64,000 nt of DNA from Arcuatula senhousia. Its lineage: Eukaryota > Mollusca > Bivalvia > Mytilida > Mytilidae. The first letter of the stretch is position 1; each line of letters opens with the position of its first letter. The stretch is taken from the NCBI GenBank assembly GCA_963971305.1, contig OZ020309.1, positions 16,299,001-16,363,000 on the forward strand. Reading direction: 5' to 3'. Shown one piece after another: positions 30,240 through 41,966 of the stretch. The position numbers and the translations under genes are program-made. A model generated the notes under the pieces. That model had not been told where the DNA came from. It was given only the letters and a program-made list of their open reading frames with translations, and searched no databases.

Positions 30240-32631
30240 GAACTGCTTAACTTTTCCGGAGCGCACGAGTTCACTTTCGTTCGACTTGAGTTTGCGTCAA
30301 TGATAACTGTTTTGTTGATTTTGTGTTTGTTTTATGTTTCGTGTTTCTTCGTGCTGTTCACGTTCATGTTTTCTGATTTTGTCGTTGCCCTTTTTGACTT
30401 TTAACACTCGAATGCCCTACTTGATTTTTGTCAAAACACTTGGAGTTTTTGCAAATACTTATAATATTAAAAACGAAAGAATATGGAATTTGTGCCAAAA
30501 AGACACGATCCACATATTGAAATGAAGAATTAAATCAATATGACCCTAAAATATCTTAAAATGCTCCTAAAACGTATCTTAATTTAATGTTTGAATCAAA
30601 TGGAATTAAATGCCTCATCTCAGATTTTTCTAGATCTGGAAGGGGGTGCATCTACATGCAGTCTCATTTTTGAAACGAACCTGCATTACCAATAACTGTG
30701 AATTGGTTGCCCTTATATTCCTGCAAACAGACACATTTCATTTCGTTACAGTATAGTCAGTATTTACTATTTTCGAATTGCAAAACCTCCGTGCGGGTCC
30801 CGGGTGGCAAATAGACCCGTAGCAGCGCTTTAGCTTATCGGTAAACGTCCACTTAAAATAGCTCAGAAACCCTTGGTCGCGTCAGGCCACTTTGCCCAAA
30901 TAGCGACTGGGATGTGTGTCCAAAGTGGTTGAATGGTGCGCCATTCATAATGAATGCCGGGGTCGTCAGGCTATAATGCGGATAACCTGACCGCAAACCA
31001 TAGTGGTGCACCGTGTTGGAAAAAAATAACCCAGCTGCAGAAGGATCCCCATGTAGGAGGCTTAATTGTCCGTCCAGGTTACCCATAAATCCTTTTTCCA
31101 ATGGCAGTCAAAAACTATCCTCGCTGATTGGCCTGATGTCCCCATTGTCTAATTCATCATCATTTCATGTTCATTGTATCACCCTTTTTATGTACATCTC
31201 CCGAGAGTTCGGAGTAAAGGCAAAACTTACTAACTTACTAACGAATTAAAAAAAAACGGGATGGGGGATTTATTTATAGATAAATGAGTTGGTGCTTCCG
31301 TAATTTGAGACCTATGCTTGATATCTGAGGTGCACGGGTTTGGCCTGCGTGGCAGGGCGGGCAATAAGTGTTACTTTGCAAGCGGTGGCGTCGACGGCGT
31401 CGGCGTTTAATACTATCAATTTTTCAGTGTTTGAGTTATATGAGCACCTTATGTTGACGAAAGTTGGTATGTATATGCCCCAGTAAAGTAGCTTTGGTTT
31501 TGTTTTAAAATTTAATAGAAGTTCTTGCACAAGATCGGGGTTACTTGAAACACATTTATCCTCAAAACAAAGAAAGATTCTTTCTGTCCGTTCGACTAGT
31601 TGACCGGGACATTTAGGACCGTCCATAAACTACAAAAGCGCTTATGAAACATTTTTTTAAAAACTTACAAAACCTTAAGGTTTCCAGAAATTTGTATCTC
31701 CTTTCTCGTCAGGCGTAGCAAAATTTATTTTCTGGAACTTTGCTGTAATTTCTATTTCAGATGGATATGAGTAAGAGAAAACTCAAAAGAGATGAGAAAT
31801 GTATCAAAAATCCTTTTGCGTTCGCTTGTAAGACAATAAATTTTAAGATGAAATGGTAGAATTTCTAAAATTTTCTATAACCGTTGGTATAGGGATAATA
31901 AACTCTTAATGATCTTTTCATATCTAGAAATTCAACCAAGTATGCAAAGCCTTGATTGATGTGCATATTGATTGTATTATTTTCGCTAATAATAAGCATC
32001 TTATGTTTAACACAAACCTTTGATTGGTCTTGTCTTATTCAATTTTGTCACACTATATTTTGTCACTAATGAGTCTTTTAACAATATTTTAGTTTCTTAA
32101 TATGGATATTTAACTTAACATTTTAAGTATGACTATGATTATCTTAAGTTATACAGCATTTGCCCACAGATATTAAAACATATAAATTTAAATTATTTTT
32201 TTTAAACCGATACTGAACCGAACTCCGTGCATTACCAGAACAGAATCCTCTTATTACCAAAACATTATCCGCCAATTTTTACATCTATTTTTTTAAGGTA
32301 TACTAATTTTTTTCAATACAAATTTTCAACTTGTCTCTAGTACGTATAATAGTCTTGCTTTGATGAAAAATATAGACACTTTATGCAAACAAAAACACAA
32401 CTATCTGATGTTATAGTTTTCGTCATGAACATAATTCAACCTTGACGTTTTTCGTGAACTGTAACTTTATTTACCAACAGATTTGTATATGCTTTTACGA
32501 CTTTTTAGTTTTATGTGGTACAAATAAAGAGACGGGGTTAAATTGATCATTTACCTTTCGAAAGACATTAATTTTGCAACAAAACAAAGTTGTTTACTTT
32601 TTTATTTAACCCGACAAAACTGAATCGTCTT
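30240..32631. other. Interior of the TIR element, unrecognised
   Basis: Includes Penelope-type 3' tail sequence near 30466-30526 (complement of the fragment at 34440-34497), a GC-richer patch at 30785-31110 and an ORF on the minus strand at 31312-31626 without known motif. At 31709-31745 there is a fragment matching the 3' side of the hammerhead (GTCAGGCGTAGCAAAATTTA). The rest is AT-rich. Confidence 0.5.
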
Positions 32632-32721
32632 ACCAAATACAACTTTACGTGAATCCTTCACTGGACTTTCCTGATCGTCGTGAATCCACCTTACTAGGGG
32701 TGTAAATGTATGATAAACTAT

Positions 32722-32898
32722 TGTAACGGGGTTGCTCCCCTTCCTAGTAGATTTAAATAGCCAGCCTTTATCCCTGAACAAGGGAAGTACTTCTTTGGTT
32801 CAGAGGTAGAGCGCCTGACTGTAAACCTAGAGGTCCCGGGATCGAATCCCGCTCGGGACATGTCGATTTTGTGAAGGAATTCATGCTATCCGGTTACA
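32722..32898 (+). repeat. TRIM 5' LTR (177 bp)
   Basis: Contains a TATA-like GATTTAAATAG and a tRNA-like region with A and B boxes. Nearly identical to the 3' LTR apart from a few substitutions and a ~9-base indel. Confidence 0.88.
32796..32858 (+). promoter_or_regulatory. tRNA-like segment (pol III A/B boxes) in 5' LTR
   Basis: A-box-like TGGTTCAGAGGTAGAG (32796-32811) and B-box GGATCGAATCC (32839-32849), inside a T-arm-like hairpin GTCCCGGGATCGAATCCCGC. No acceptor stem or proper anticodon stem forms, so this is a tRNA-derived promoter rather than a functional tRNA gene. A second copy is at 33090-33152 in the 3' LTR. Confidence 0.75.
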
Positions 32899-33006
32899 TT
32901 GGCGCCCAACTAAAAAACCCACGATGGTTAGAACAGGAAAACTAGCCAGGGTTAGATGTGTTAAGAGTCATACATGAAGGTATGATGACTCTTGAGGAGG
33001 GGGAAG

Positions 33007-33192
33007 TGTAACGGGGTTGCCCCCCTTCGAACATTAATTAGTAGATTTAAATAGCCAGCCTTTATCCCTGAACAAGGGAAGTACTTCTTTGGTTCAGAGG
33101 TAGAGCGCCTGACTGTAAACCTAGAGGTCCCGGGATCGAATCCCGCTCAGGACATGTCGATTTTGTGAAGTAATTCATGCTCTCCGGTTACA
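33007..33192 (+). repeat. TRIM 3' LTR (186 bp)
   Basis: Same sequence as the 5' LTR with an additional AACATTAAT segment near its start. B-box at 33133-33143. Few differences between LTRs suggest a recent insertion. Confidence 0.88.
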
Positions 33193-34350
33193 CTATAATT
33201 ACAAGTTAATTGATATAAATGTCTTTTCTTATCATACCATTCTTACGATCTATCACCCTCTGAGTTAATACGTGTACTATTTATGTATTTCAAATGGATT
33301 TTATGATGAGTTATGATATTTATAAAAAGGTTATTTAATTTTCTCTTTTATAATACATGTATTAAGAAACTTTAGAAACCTACCATTGTTGTGTAATATG
33401 TATTGACGTTGAACTTCCAAGGTATATATGACTGTGTGTATTTTATTAGTTTTAAAAAGTGTGTTGGGAATTTAAATTTACTACGTCTAAACAGATCTTT
33501 AAGAAATTTAATCAATACGACGATAAATTTCAGTGTATTGTTATACTAAGGCAGTCATGCTGTAAGGGGGAGCGTCTTTTTTACAACAGGCCACCACATG
33601 CTACCACAAGCCACCACAGGTCACCACAGGCCTACCACTGGCTTTTAAAAACATTTTACGATATAATATGATATATTTTATTGACATATAGAAAAAAAAT
33701 AGAAAAAAATAATATTTTACATCAATATAATGTGGTTTTATTGAGTTATATCCATGCTGGACCATGTTTGCCTACCACAGGCCATCTATTGAACCCACAG
33801 GCTACCTTTTTGAAAGATTTGATGATTTAATATGATATATTTTATTGAAATATAAAACAAATATCTAAAAAAATCAATATTTTAAATCAATATTTGTGGT
33901 TTTAATCAATTATATTTATGTGAGACCATGTTTGCGTACCACAGGCCACCTAATCATACAAAAGACCACCAAATTTATTATTCCACAGGCCAGCATCGAA
34001 GCCATTCATGTATTCACTTATATTTGTTTTGTTAGTGCTAAGATTATTAAGTTAACATGCCTTTTCTTACAATATTCCAAATATAGGAAGCCAATAAAAT
34101 AGTACGACAGGCTCACTAGTGCAAAGACCAAAGTATGAAATAATTAAGATTAAATTAATATTTATTCTTCCCTTGATTTTCTTTTACAATAACAATGAAC
34201 TTGAAATTGTAAACATACTCAAGAATGGTGGACAACTTTAATTGATTCCAATTATTTTGTCACCATAGGGGGGACACTATTCACCATCAACTGATTACAA
34301 TTGAACGTAATGGAAAAAATTTGACAGTCCCTATACTTTCTTCAATTGAC

Positions 34351-34497
34351 AATTCTACTCCTAGCGTGCCTGATGAAGGTTAATCCAGAAAAGCGCTTCA
34401 CACGCAGTGAAATTTTGCTTTTGTACATTTATTAAAATCATTTCAATATGTGGATCGTGTCTTTTTGGCACATATTCCATATTCTTTCGTTTTTAAT
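34351..34497 (+). mobile_element. ~147-bp retroelement tail present only in copy 1
   Basis: Absent from copy 2, where CAATTGACAA runs into GTAACTAATCCC (56342-56362). Its right half matches, inverted, the tail at 30466-30526. Its left half is hammerhead-like. Probably the 3' end of a Penelope-type or retrozyme element. Confidence 0.65.
34363..34406 (+). ncRNA. Hammerhead-like motif, divergent variant
   Basis: CTGATGA (34370-34376), a weak stem II (AGG-TTAAT-CCA), GAAA (34388-34391), a palindromic stem III (AAGCGCTT), cleavage triplet TTC and a 5-bp stem I (GCGTG/CACGC). Same architecture as the canonical copy at 19032 but with a mismatch at the stem II base. Activity is uncertain. Confidence 0.5.
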
Positions 34498-37251
34498 ATA
34501 ACTAATCCCATAAAACCTTAGCCTACGTGAGACTAAATACCTTATACATTTATCTTTCGTGCAGTTTATCGTATATCGTCATTTTTTGGTTGAAAATTGG
34601 TAAAAAAATTACGTTATTTTCCAATAGAATTCTATATAAACTAGTCAAAAAATGGTAAAACAACTCTAGTTTAAAAAATCGTCGTCACTGTATTTCTCAA
34701 CGGGAATCTTACCCCTACGTACCAAAAAATGCTTCAAATGTTAAATTTTCTATAGGTATCATCAAAAATCGTTTAAACTTTTTTTTTCTGTCAAATTGAA
34801 GTTAAAATTTAGCCATTTTTGTTTTATACTTTCTCGGACTAGATTATTTGCTAATTGGCGATAATAAATAACAGCGAGGGGCACCATGCATGTCTTTGTG
34901 AAAATGTGTGTTAATTATCAACATGTGTTCCTTTTTACTCGGAAGTCTTCGGCTTCCGAGTCTTGTCGGAGAAAAGATAAATGGAAGAAGGCGCGCCAAA
35001 CTGTTACAACTCGTTGTCACGTCGCTAACTCTTGTAGAAATGGAATATATGTCAATATAGGACCAGATTAGAAAAAGCGATGGCCTCACTCATCACTCCA
35101 AATTAATGATATTCAATTAACCTTCTGCGATAAGAAATTTTTCTATGAATAGTTATGCGATTCTTTCATAATGTACGTTTATATAAAATATGAACATGGA
35201 CCATTGCATTGAATATCTTATACTTGAGCACTTAAATATCGTAATATTAATTAAATGTGTGTGGGTAAAATAATTTCCGCTTGTGCGGGATATTGTGTAT
35301 ATATATAAATAATAGTGTGTCGGACTAGTTTTACTGTTTATTTACATATTCATGTTTCCGATACGATGATGATACCAACCAATCGGCAACGAAAATAATA
35401 AACTTCGTCATGAATATTTAATGCATAAAGCCAATCGGGCCAATCAAATCATTGCTTCTATAACGTTAACATGTGCTTTTTATCGTTAAATGTAAACAAT
35501 CAAAATGAAGTGTTACGACTTCGAATTTGTTAGGCGTGAAAGAAATGAAACCTTTTCGCGAAACACGATTGGCAATTTGGCACGTTCAATTTGGTGAACG
35601 GAAAGGATGATTATCTTTCTATACATACAGGTTGTGAGAAAAGTATGTGCTACCAATTAGCTTTTCAAGTGTTTTGGACAGGGAGGCATCATAAAAAATT
35701 GTGCAATGTTACCGGTCATTACCCCGTTGATTTCCATATTTAAGAACAATGTGATTTCTTATCTACGTGTGAATTAAAGGAACATACATAGGGAAGGCAG
35801 ATAGAATTATCCTTGGGTTTCCAACGATGTCCTGATTTGAGGCGTTGGAAAAATGCATTTGATATGTTTGATGTTTGCATTTACGACATGGACGATGGAC
35901 CGAGGCGTGAATGTTGACGTGACAGGATACAAAGCTGTCTATTCCAGAGAAAGAACACTGATATATCCTGCATTTGTTTTATAATAGGTTATCTTATAAT
36001 AGGTTGTAATATTTGATGTAACATTTACTAGAGTACATGCATATTGTATCATCTGTGGGCCTAAGTTGCCAGACATGCAAAATAATTTAGAATGCCTTTT
36101 TAATATGTATCGGGTAGGGATTTGTTTCCCGAATTTCGGGTACCAAAATGAATCAAATAAAATTACTCCGGACTAACACATGTTACATGTACATTGTACT
36201 GTTACTTTAAAACTGAAACAAATAAAAATGTTACATGTGTTACAAAAATAAAAGCAAAATAAATTGTTGATATACATACATGTACAAGACTTGCTTACTC
36301 GCGACGGTTTTAATGGGGTCCCTTTGAACGTAATGGAGCAGCCACCTTAAATGTGGTGTAAGGTCAGGCATAAGATGTATTTTAACCAAGTGCATGTACA
36401 TGTATATATATACAAACAAATTGTTGTATAAAATCCGAAAATTTTAGTTGGTGTATACCATGCATGCTTTTTGCATTTCAATTCTTCCCGTAGGTGATAC
36501 ATAGGGTATGTATTCTATCGCGGGCTCTGACTCAAAAGTTAGTAGTAACTTACTCACCCACCCACTTTTTAGACAATATACAACAACTTAAAAATATACT
36601 TGCATTAATGGGGGAATGAATTTTTCTTCCAAGGCTGGAGGATCACGTCTTAACATAAATGTAAAAAGTGGCAGAAAACAAACGTTGTAGCAGAATTGTT
36701 GTGCCAGACGTGTGGAATGTGTGGTGACGGATGCTTGGAATGGCATTATTTCAAATACCCTGAATTGAAAGCACCACTCAAAACAACGAATTGGCTGTTC
36801 CAAAAGTGTCATAAAACATCGGGCCTTTACTATTATGTGTATTGAATAAAAATAAAAATCTGTCGAAGTAAAAAATGTACAGCATGGACAATGATCAGCT
36901 TATTAAATTGATGAAATGTATTTTCCTACACTAAATTTGTTATAAACAAGTAGTGTGTATGCCATTATCATATGCATGTCATGTTTATGATATTAGAATA
37001 CATTTGTACATATTTACTTGTTTCAGTGTTATTTAATTTGTTGTATTAACATTTTTCATATTCGTGTACATTGATTTAGTGGGTTCCCCTTTTTTAAAGG
37101 GGCCGATAATATTACATTCTTGTGTGTTCCCACATCCCGCAATGACTTTTATTCTGGTTTACCAAATGCTGTGAAATTTTATATTTTGGGGTCCCCCTTT
37201 TATTCGTTTATAATAAAAATGACATCAAAGTTCAAGACAATAAATTTTGCC

Positions 37252-37295
37252 ACGCCTGACGCGCGTTTCGTCTATTCAAGACTCATCAGAGGCGC
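37252..37295 (-). ncRNA. Type I hammerhead ribozyme, complete core
   Basis: On the minus strand it is base-for-base the same as 19032-19075: GCGCCT, CTGATGA, stem II GTCT/AGAC, GAAA, ACGCGCGT, cleavage C, AGGCGT. The homologous site in duplication copy 2 (59128-59151) lacks the catalytic half. Confidence 0.87.
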
Positions 37296-37596
37296 TCTAC
37301 CAAAAATATTGAAAATGCAAAAACACTATATGATTATGAAGAGCATGGAACAATAAAACCAAAATTACCAAAATGAGGAACCAAATTATTACTAAAATGA
37401 TCAACCTATGTCTGGGGTAGGAAGAACCTTAGGGTTAGACAATTTTGAAATTTATACGGACAATTTAAAGCTTTGATGTGTTCTCCAACACAAAAGTGTT
37501 GGTGCCGGAGCGGGCTAACCTCGGGGAATTAAAACTCCACCAGCAGTGCTAACCTTCACGTGTGTTCGAAATAAAAATGACAACAAAGTTCCAGAC

Positions 37597-37633
37597 AATA
37601 AGTTTTGCTACGCCTGACGCGCGTTTCGTCTAT
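37597..37633 (-). other. 3' half of a hammerhead ribozyme
   Basis: The minus strand reads TTTTGAATAGAC, GAAACGCGCGTC, AGGCGTAGCAAAA but lacks CTGATGA and the 5' stem I strand, so it cannot fold alone. The same truncated copy is at 59459-59496. Confidence 0.75.
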
Positions 37634-37639
37634 TCAAAA

Positions 37640-38600
37640 CTAGGGGCCCTAAAATTGCAAAAAAATCAAACAAGGGGTTGCATTAAGTCGTTCACCCACT
37701 CGACCATTCAGAAAACAGGTATAGTAGATGACCGAAGTGACCTGGAAAGGGGAGGCACGGTACAACTCATCATGCTTAAGCTTTATAACAAATTTAAAAT
37801 CAATCCCTTTAGTAGAAGCCAAGAAATCTTTTAGGGAACATTGTCTAATTTTGGTACTTAAAAAGTTTTAACTCGGCTCTAAAAACAGGAATCGATGTAG
37901 ATGCGTAACTGACCTAGAAAGGGAAGACACGGTACAACGCATCATGCTAAAGCTGTTTACTGAATTTGAAATCAATCCCTTCTGCTGAAGCCGAGAAGTC
38001 TGTTACGACAGTTTGTTACGGACGGGCAAACAGATGGATAATGTGATTGCAATACAGCTCCCTCTCTTACGGGTATAGTATTATATTTGGTTCAACGATA
38101 ACTTTGTTCTGGTTGGTCAGTTGTTATGATATGTCTTACCATTACACCATAGATGGGATTGATTATGGGGTCCCCCTTTTTTCAATTAGAAATTAATGGT
38201 CATAAAATGGGCAAAAAATGTTCCTTTTTTATTTCTGGTCCGATTTTAATTTTGCAATTTAAATCTTATCAAGCAGTGGATGCAAATTGAAATATTTATA
38301 AATGCAACCCTAATTTCCGACACTAAATTAGGGACCAAAAGGGGGAAAAGTGAAAGGCATCAAGCATTTTTTAAGCAGCAATTTTTGGAGGGTCTGATTT
38401 TGCAAAAAAGTGTTGAATTCCTTGTCAAAAGTGGGTGGAAAGTTCACCAAAGGTGGCATGTGTTAAAACAACTTTATCAGTCTACAATTGGCATTATTGC
38501 CTAAAACATACAGCGTTCATGCAACATGTTGCAGTCCTATCATGCTGCACTCGGCGAAGCTTTTTACTCGCAAATAACTAAGAAATTTTACAGATATCAA
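37640..38600 (-). repeat. Interspersed repeat related to the 7.4-8.9 kb element, inverted
   Basis: AAGCTTCGCCGAG, CAGCATGATAGGA and CAACATGTTG on the minus strand near 38525-38565, plus GGTCCCCCTTTT- and GGTCCGATTTT-type segments, match the ends and units of the 7420-8900 repeat. No ORF of interest. Confidence 0.5.
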
Positions 38601-39398
38601 ATTTCTGTTAATAGCAAAAAAATATGCCAAAATATTTTTTCATCAAAAATCATATCCAGACCATATTTTTTTATGATAAAAAACACTATAGAACAAAATT
38701 TCATGTTTTTAATTTTCCACAAAAGTCCTACAAAAAGTTTACGGCTATGAAAAATAAAACAGAGTTGTTTAAGCGTGGAAATGAAATGGGTTCAGGGTCA
38801 CACAGCATGGTGTGATCAGCGTAAACCACGACCCCAACCGTGTAAGAATTATCAGATGCCTAGGTTTTATACTTTTCATGTAATTAAACAAAGACGTTTT
38901 GATACGTCCAGAAAAGACCTTATTTCATATAAGAGTCGTTGAAGCGTATAAATGCACCATGGTCACATGGCAAAGAGCCAGTTGCGTCCCAACTGTCTGT
39001 TAACCAAATGTTTAGGTATGTACATTATACTTTTCATGTTATTAATTTTTCCACAAAAGACTACAAAAAGTTTATAAAACCAGTATACTATAGGATAAAG
39101 CTAATCATACAAAATATAAGACCACTTTCTTATGAAGTTGCAAGTTAGAAAACCGTGATGTACTTTATATTTTTCCAGTATATTATTTTGGACGGACGGA
39201 CGGACGAATTTACAGTGTAAACAGTATACAGTCTTTGAGTGGGGGATTATCTATTTTCGAGTTTCAACTTTTAAAGGATTTAACAATGAATTTTATAAAA
39301 AAAAATAATAGTTTATTACAGTGTCATATATTGTTTGCCATGCAAATTGTTAATCTATAATGTTAATAATGATTGTTCATTTTTTGGCTACGTTTTGT

Positions 39399-39753
39399 CA
39401 AGGAATTAGATAGAATTAGATAGAAGGAAAAGAATCTCATTACAATTTTTAAACAATGTAAACAAATATGTTGCAAGGCGAGATTTGGGTGAGATTACCC
39501 ATGATACAACACATTATGGTGTTATTTTTTACTTAAAACATATTTTGCTATATTTTTATATATCACTAATTGAAGTAAATTCATAAAAATGATTTTTTGT
39601 ATAGATTAACTTTAATTATTTATGACCATTTGTTAACTTTGATGAAAATAAAATTGATATATTGATGTGTTCCTCTTCAATTTATCTCCAAGTCTCGCCT
39701 TGCGAGAAAAGGTGAGATTTCACGAGATTCCATTCCTTCTATCTAATTCCTTG
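39399..39753. mobile_element. ~355-bp foldback MITE (copy 1)
   Basis: CAAGGAATTAGATAG at the left is mirrored by CTATCTAATTCCTTG at the right. Inside, GAATCTCAT/ACGAGATTC and AAGGCGAGATT/TCTCGCCTT are also inverted. Present in copy 2 at 61256-61598 with a small deletion, so it predates the duplication. Confidence 0.75.
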
Positions 39754-40711
39754 GTTTTGAACCCGGAGTTTTTAATTTCGTTCAAAGATTATTCTGTCCT
39801 ATCAATATTGTGCATAGATTTATTGAATTAATTTTTTGTTTTAAATGACTAAAAATATATCATTGCCTGATATTGATGCAATTTTCTTTTCTAGTTTTCT
39901 TAAAATGTCACTGGTATATATAACTCTCAAATTATAAATGTATGAAGGTTGAGTCGTTTGCAATTATTCCGCATCTACTTCTGTCTACCTCCACCAATTA
40001 GAGTATAAATGTACATTTTCTGAGAACTGTTTGAGAGTTCCATACTTCTAAATGAAAAAAGGAACATGATACACAAGACAATGCATGTAAGGTGTGACAT
40101 TGTGTGGAGCATACCCTAATCCAGTCTTTTGTAAATGACGATTTGTTTGCAAAAAGTAAAAATAGTGTAATTTTTTATACTTTATTAAAAATAAATAATT
40201 GGCGTTATTGATTTTAAATAGAGTTATCCTTCTTTTTATACAATCAGTAGGAATATATTTTAATAGTAATAGAGTGCACCGTACTTGTTATGAAAAACAT
40301 TTATTTTGATTGGTTGTTTAGCTACCTGTTAATCATGTAATGTTAAGGTAGCTTGTTATAGTTCATTCACACTTCATCTTTCAAAAGCGACAGTCGGTTT
40401 TTGTTAGTCTGGTAATTCATCTCGTGGGGTTAGTTTTTTTTCTTTCGGTTTTATTATTTTGGGGTTTCTTTTCCATAATGTTTTGTTAAAGTTTTTTTTC
40501 TATCCCTAGTGTTTATTTATTTGTTTAAAAGTTTTAAGGATTTTGTTGGTCATTTTTAGGGCTTTTTCTAGCGTTTAATTTTTTTTTAATTATGTTTTCT
40601 TAGCTTTCAATTTTTGTTGGATTTATTCTAAGAATTTCAATCATGCTTCCATAGCGTGAATATTTGTTTATTATTTCCTTGCCTTGCACGAGAGATTATT
40701 CACCTATCGTC

Positions 40712-41933
40712 ATGAATACGCGGAGTAAATCGCGAGTCAATTATGAGAAATTAAATGATGTCGGATGGGACGATGATATACTCGACTTAACAGACCCCGG
40801 GTCTGATGTATTTGACCGGGATAATGTATTAGAGCGCGACGTGGCAGAAATACAGGAAAAAATTGATTCACTTAAATCTAGATATTTCGGTCGCAGAAGA
40901 TGAAATAGTTCGGGATAAAAAGAGGTTGAAAACTGAGGCTCAAGGTGCGCGGCCAAAAAGATCCAAATCTGAGGATGTGAAGGTTACTGAGAAACGTGTA
41001 GAAGCAGAAAGTGAAACCGATGTTAGAAAGGTGGTTTTCTCACTCTGATAGTTAGTCCTTAGATTCGATGTCTCTAAAAAGAGATCTACTATTTTGCTGA
41101 AGCGTAATTTCTCTACTTCAAGTAGCGAAAGCGTTTCGGTTTCTGACGATAAGCCGTATAAAAAGAAGTCAAAAAATAAAAAATCAGCCAAATTTAAGAA
41201 AAGATCGTTTTGTCATGGTTCTAATAAAAAATCGAGAAGAAAAATCTATTTCTCAGATAGCGATATTTCATCGTCGAGTTCGTCCTCTCATAGTTCAGTG
41301 AGTTTGAGACAAAATAAATTTAACAAGAAAAGTGGAAAGCATAAGCCTAAATCTGGCATGGTCGCAAAAGCTAGTGATGATGTTGTGAATCCTCAAATTT
41401 GGCCTCATACGGCTTTGCAGTTTGAGTATGTAAATAATTCTGTTGCTTTTCAAGATCTTGATTTAAAATTGTTTGTACATGTAGCTGGCGAGCTAGAAAT
41501 TAAAAGTTCGAACCGTTTAAAGTCCGTAGAGCGTGATGCTCGTTTAAAGTTAATGAAGAAGATAGTTTATTATAGTTCTATCTATTCTTGGAAAGCTTTA
41601 TTGGATTTTTATGCAGCTTTTGTTAGACACATTGAGTTAGGTTTGAAGTCTTGGAAAGATGATCCCTCAAATTTAGAAGTGCCTTTACTATCTAAACATG
41701 TCAAACAAGATATGTCAAAAAAGAGTTCGAATGTTAAGAAGGAACTCAAAACTTCGTCTTGGTATTGCACTGCTTTTCACCGCAATAAATGTTCAAAGTC
41801 TTCGCCTCACAATACCGTCATTAGGGGAACGGAGCGTGAGGTACATCATTTTTGTGCTACTTGCTTCAAGATTGATAAAATTAAAAGTGTACACCCAGAA
41901 AGCTCTTCTGCTTGTCCTCATAGTCAAGAGTGA
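40712..41933 (+). pseudogene. Ngaro gag-like gene with broken N-terminal part
   Basis: Starts at ATG 40712 (MNTRSKSRVNYEK...). The first frame ends at 40903, the next frame carries on (DISVAEDEIVRDKK), and tandem stops TGA-TAG lie at 41046-41051. The main part from 41094 is open to 41933. It has a Ser/Lys-rich N-terminus, a helical middle (around residues 100-200) and a C-terminal cysteine/histidine knuckle with WYCTAFHRNKC, HHFCATCFKID and a final CPH. This C/H pattern is typical of DIRS/Ngaro Gag. It would package element RNA. Frame damage argues for an inactive copy. The beginning of the gene is repeated at 61865-61957. Confidence 0.75.
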
Positions 41934-41966
41934 CTAAGTGATTCAGTTCGAATTTCAACCTGGTCT

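Larger units (their letters stand above)
28868..32702. mobile_element. 3.8-kb TIR DNA transposon, apparently non-autonomous, 5-bp TSD
   Basis: 71-bp terminal inverted repeats starting CACCCCTAGTAAGGTG (28868-28938 and 32632-32702, two mismatches), flanked by TAAAT on both sides (28863-28867, 32703-32707). The empty site exists in duplication copy 2 (43990-43994), proving the boundaries. The interior has no recognisable transposase, only Penelope-like RT debris and unknown sequence. A 5-bp TSD fits Transib-like elements, but the CACCCC terminus does not clearly match, so the superfamily is left open. Confidence 0.85.
32722..33192 (+). mobile_element. 471-bp TRIM (terminal-repeat retrotransposon in miniature) with tRNA-like LTRs
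   Basis: Two direct LTRs (32722-32898 and 33007-33192) begin TGTAAC and end GTTACA. The 108-bp interior starts with a primer-binding-site-like TTGGCGCCCAAC (32899-32910) and ends with a purine tract GAGGAGGGGGAAG (32994-33006). It has no coding capacity. It is flanked by CTAT on both sides (32718-32721, 33193-33196) and absent from duplication copy 2, where the flanks are fused. It must rely on another LTR retrotransposon's enzymes. Confidence 0.9.
33197..37240. other. Duplicated non-coding sequence (copy 1)
   Basis: Matches 43997-44551, 46488-46625 and 55911-59110 of copy 2. No gene recognised. It contains ACCACAGGCC-rich short repeats (33588-33650, 33770-33800, 33935-33990) and a perfect hairpin ACTCGGAAGTC-TTCG-GCTTCCGAGT near 34937-34962. 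The minus ORF 36588-36812 recurs in copy 2 only because the DNA is duplicated. Confidence 0.5.

Noticed and set aside
30853..31626. Minus-strand ORFs 30853-31101 and 31312-31626 as genes carried by the TIR element
   Set aside because: No recognisable domain, no start context or polyA signals, and surrounding sequence is retroelement debris.
32796..32870. A functional tRNA gene
   Set aside because: A and B boxes and a T-arm are present, but no 7-bp acceptor stem or proper anticodon stem can be drawn, and it is embedded in both LTRs of a mini retroelement.
36588..36812. 74-codon minus-strand ORF repeated at 58463-58687
   Set aside because: Conservation is explained by the recent duplication of the whole segment; no motif and no flanking gene signals.
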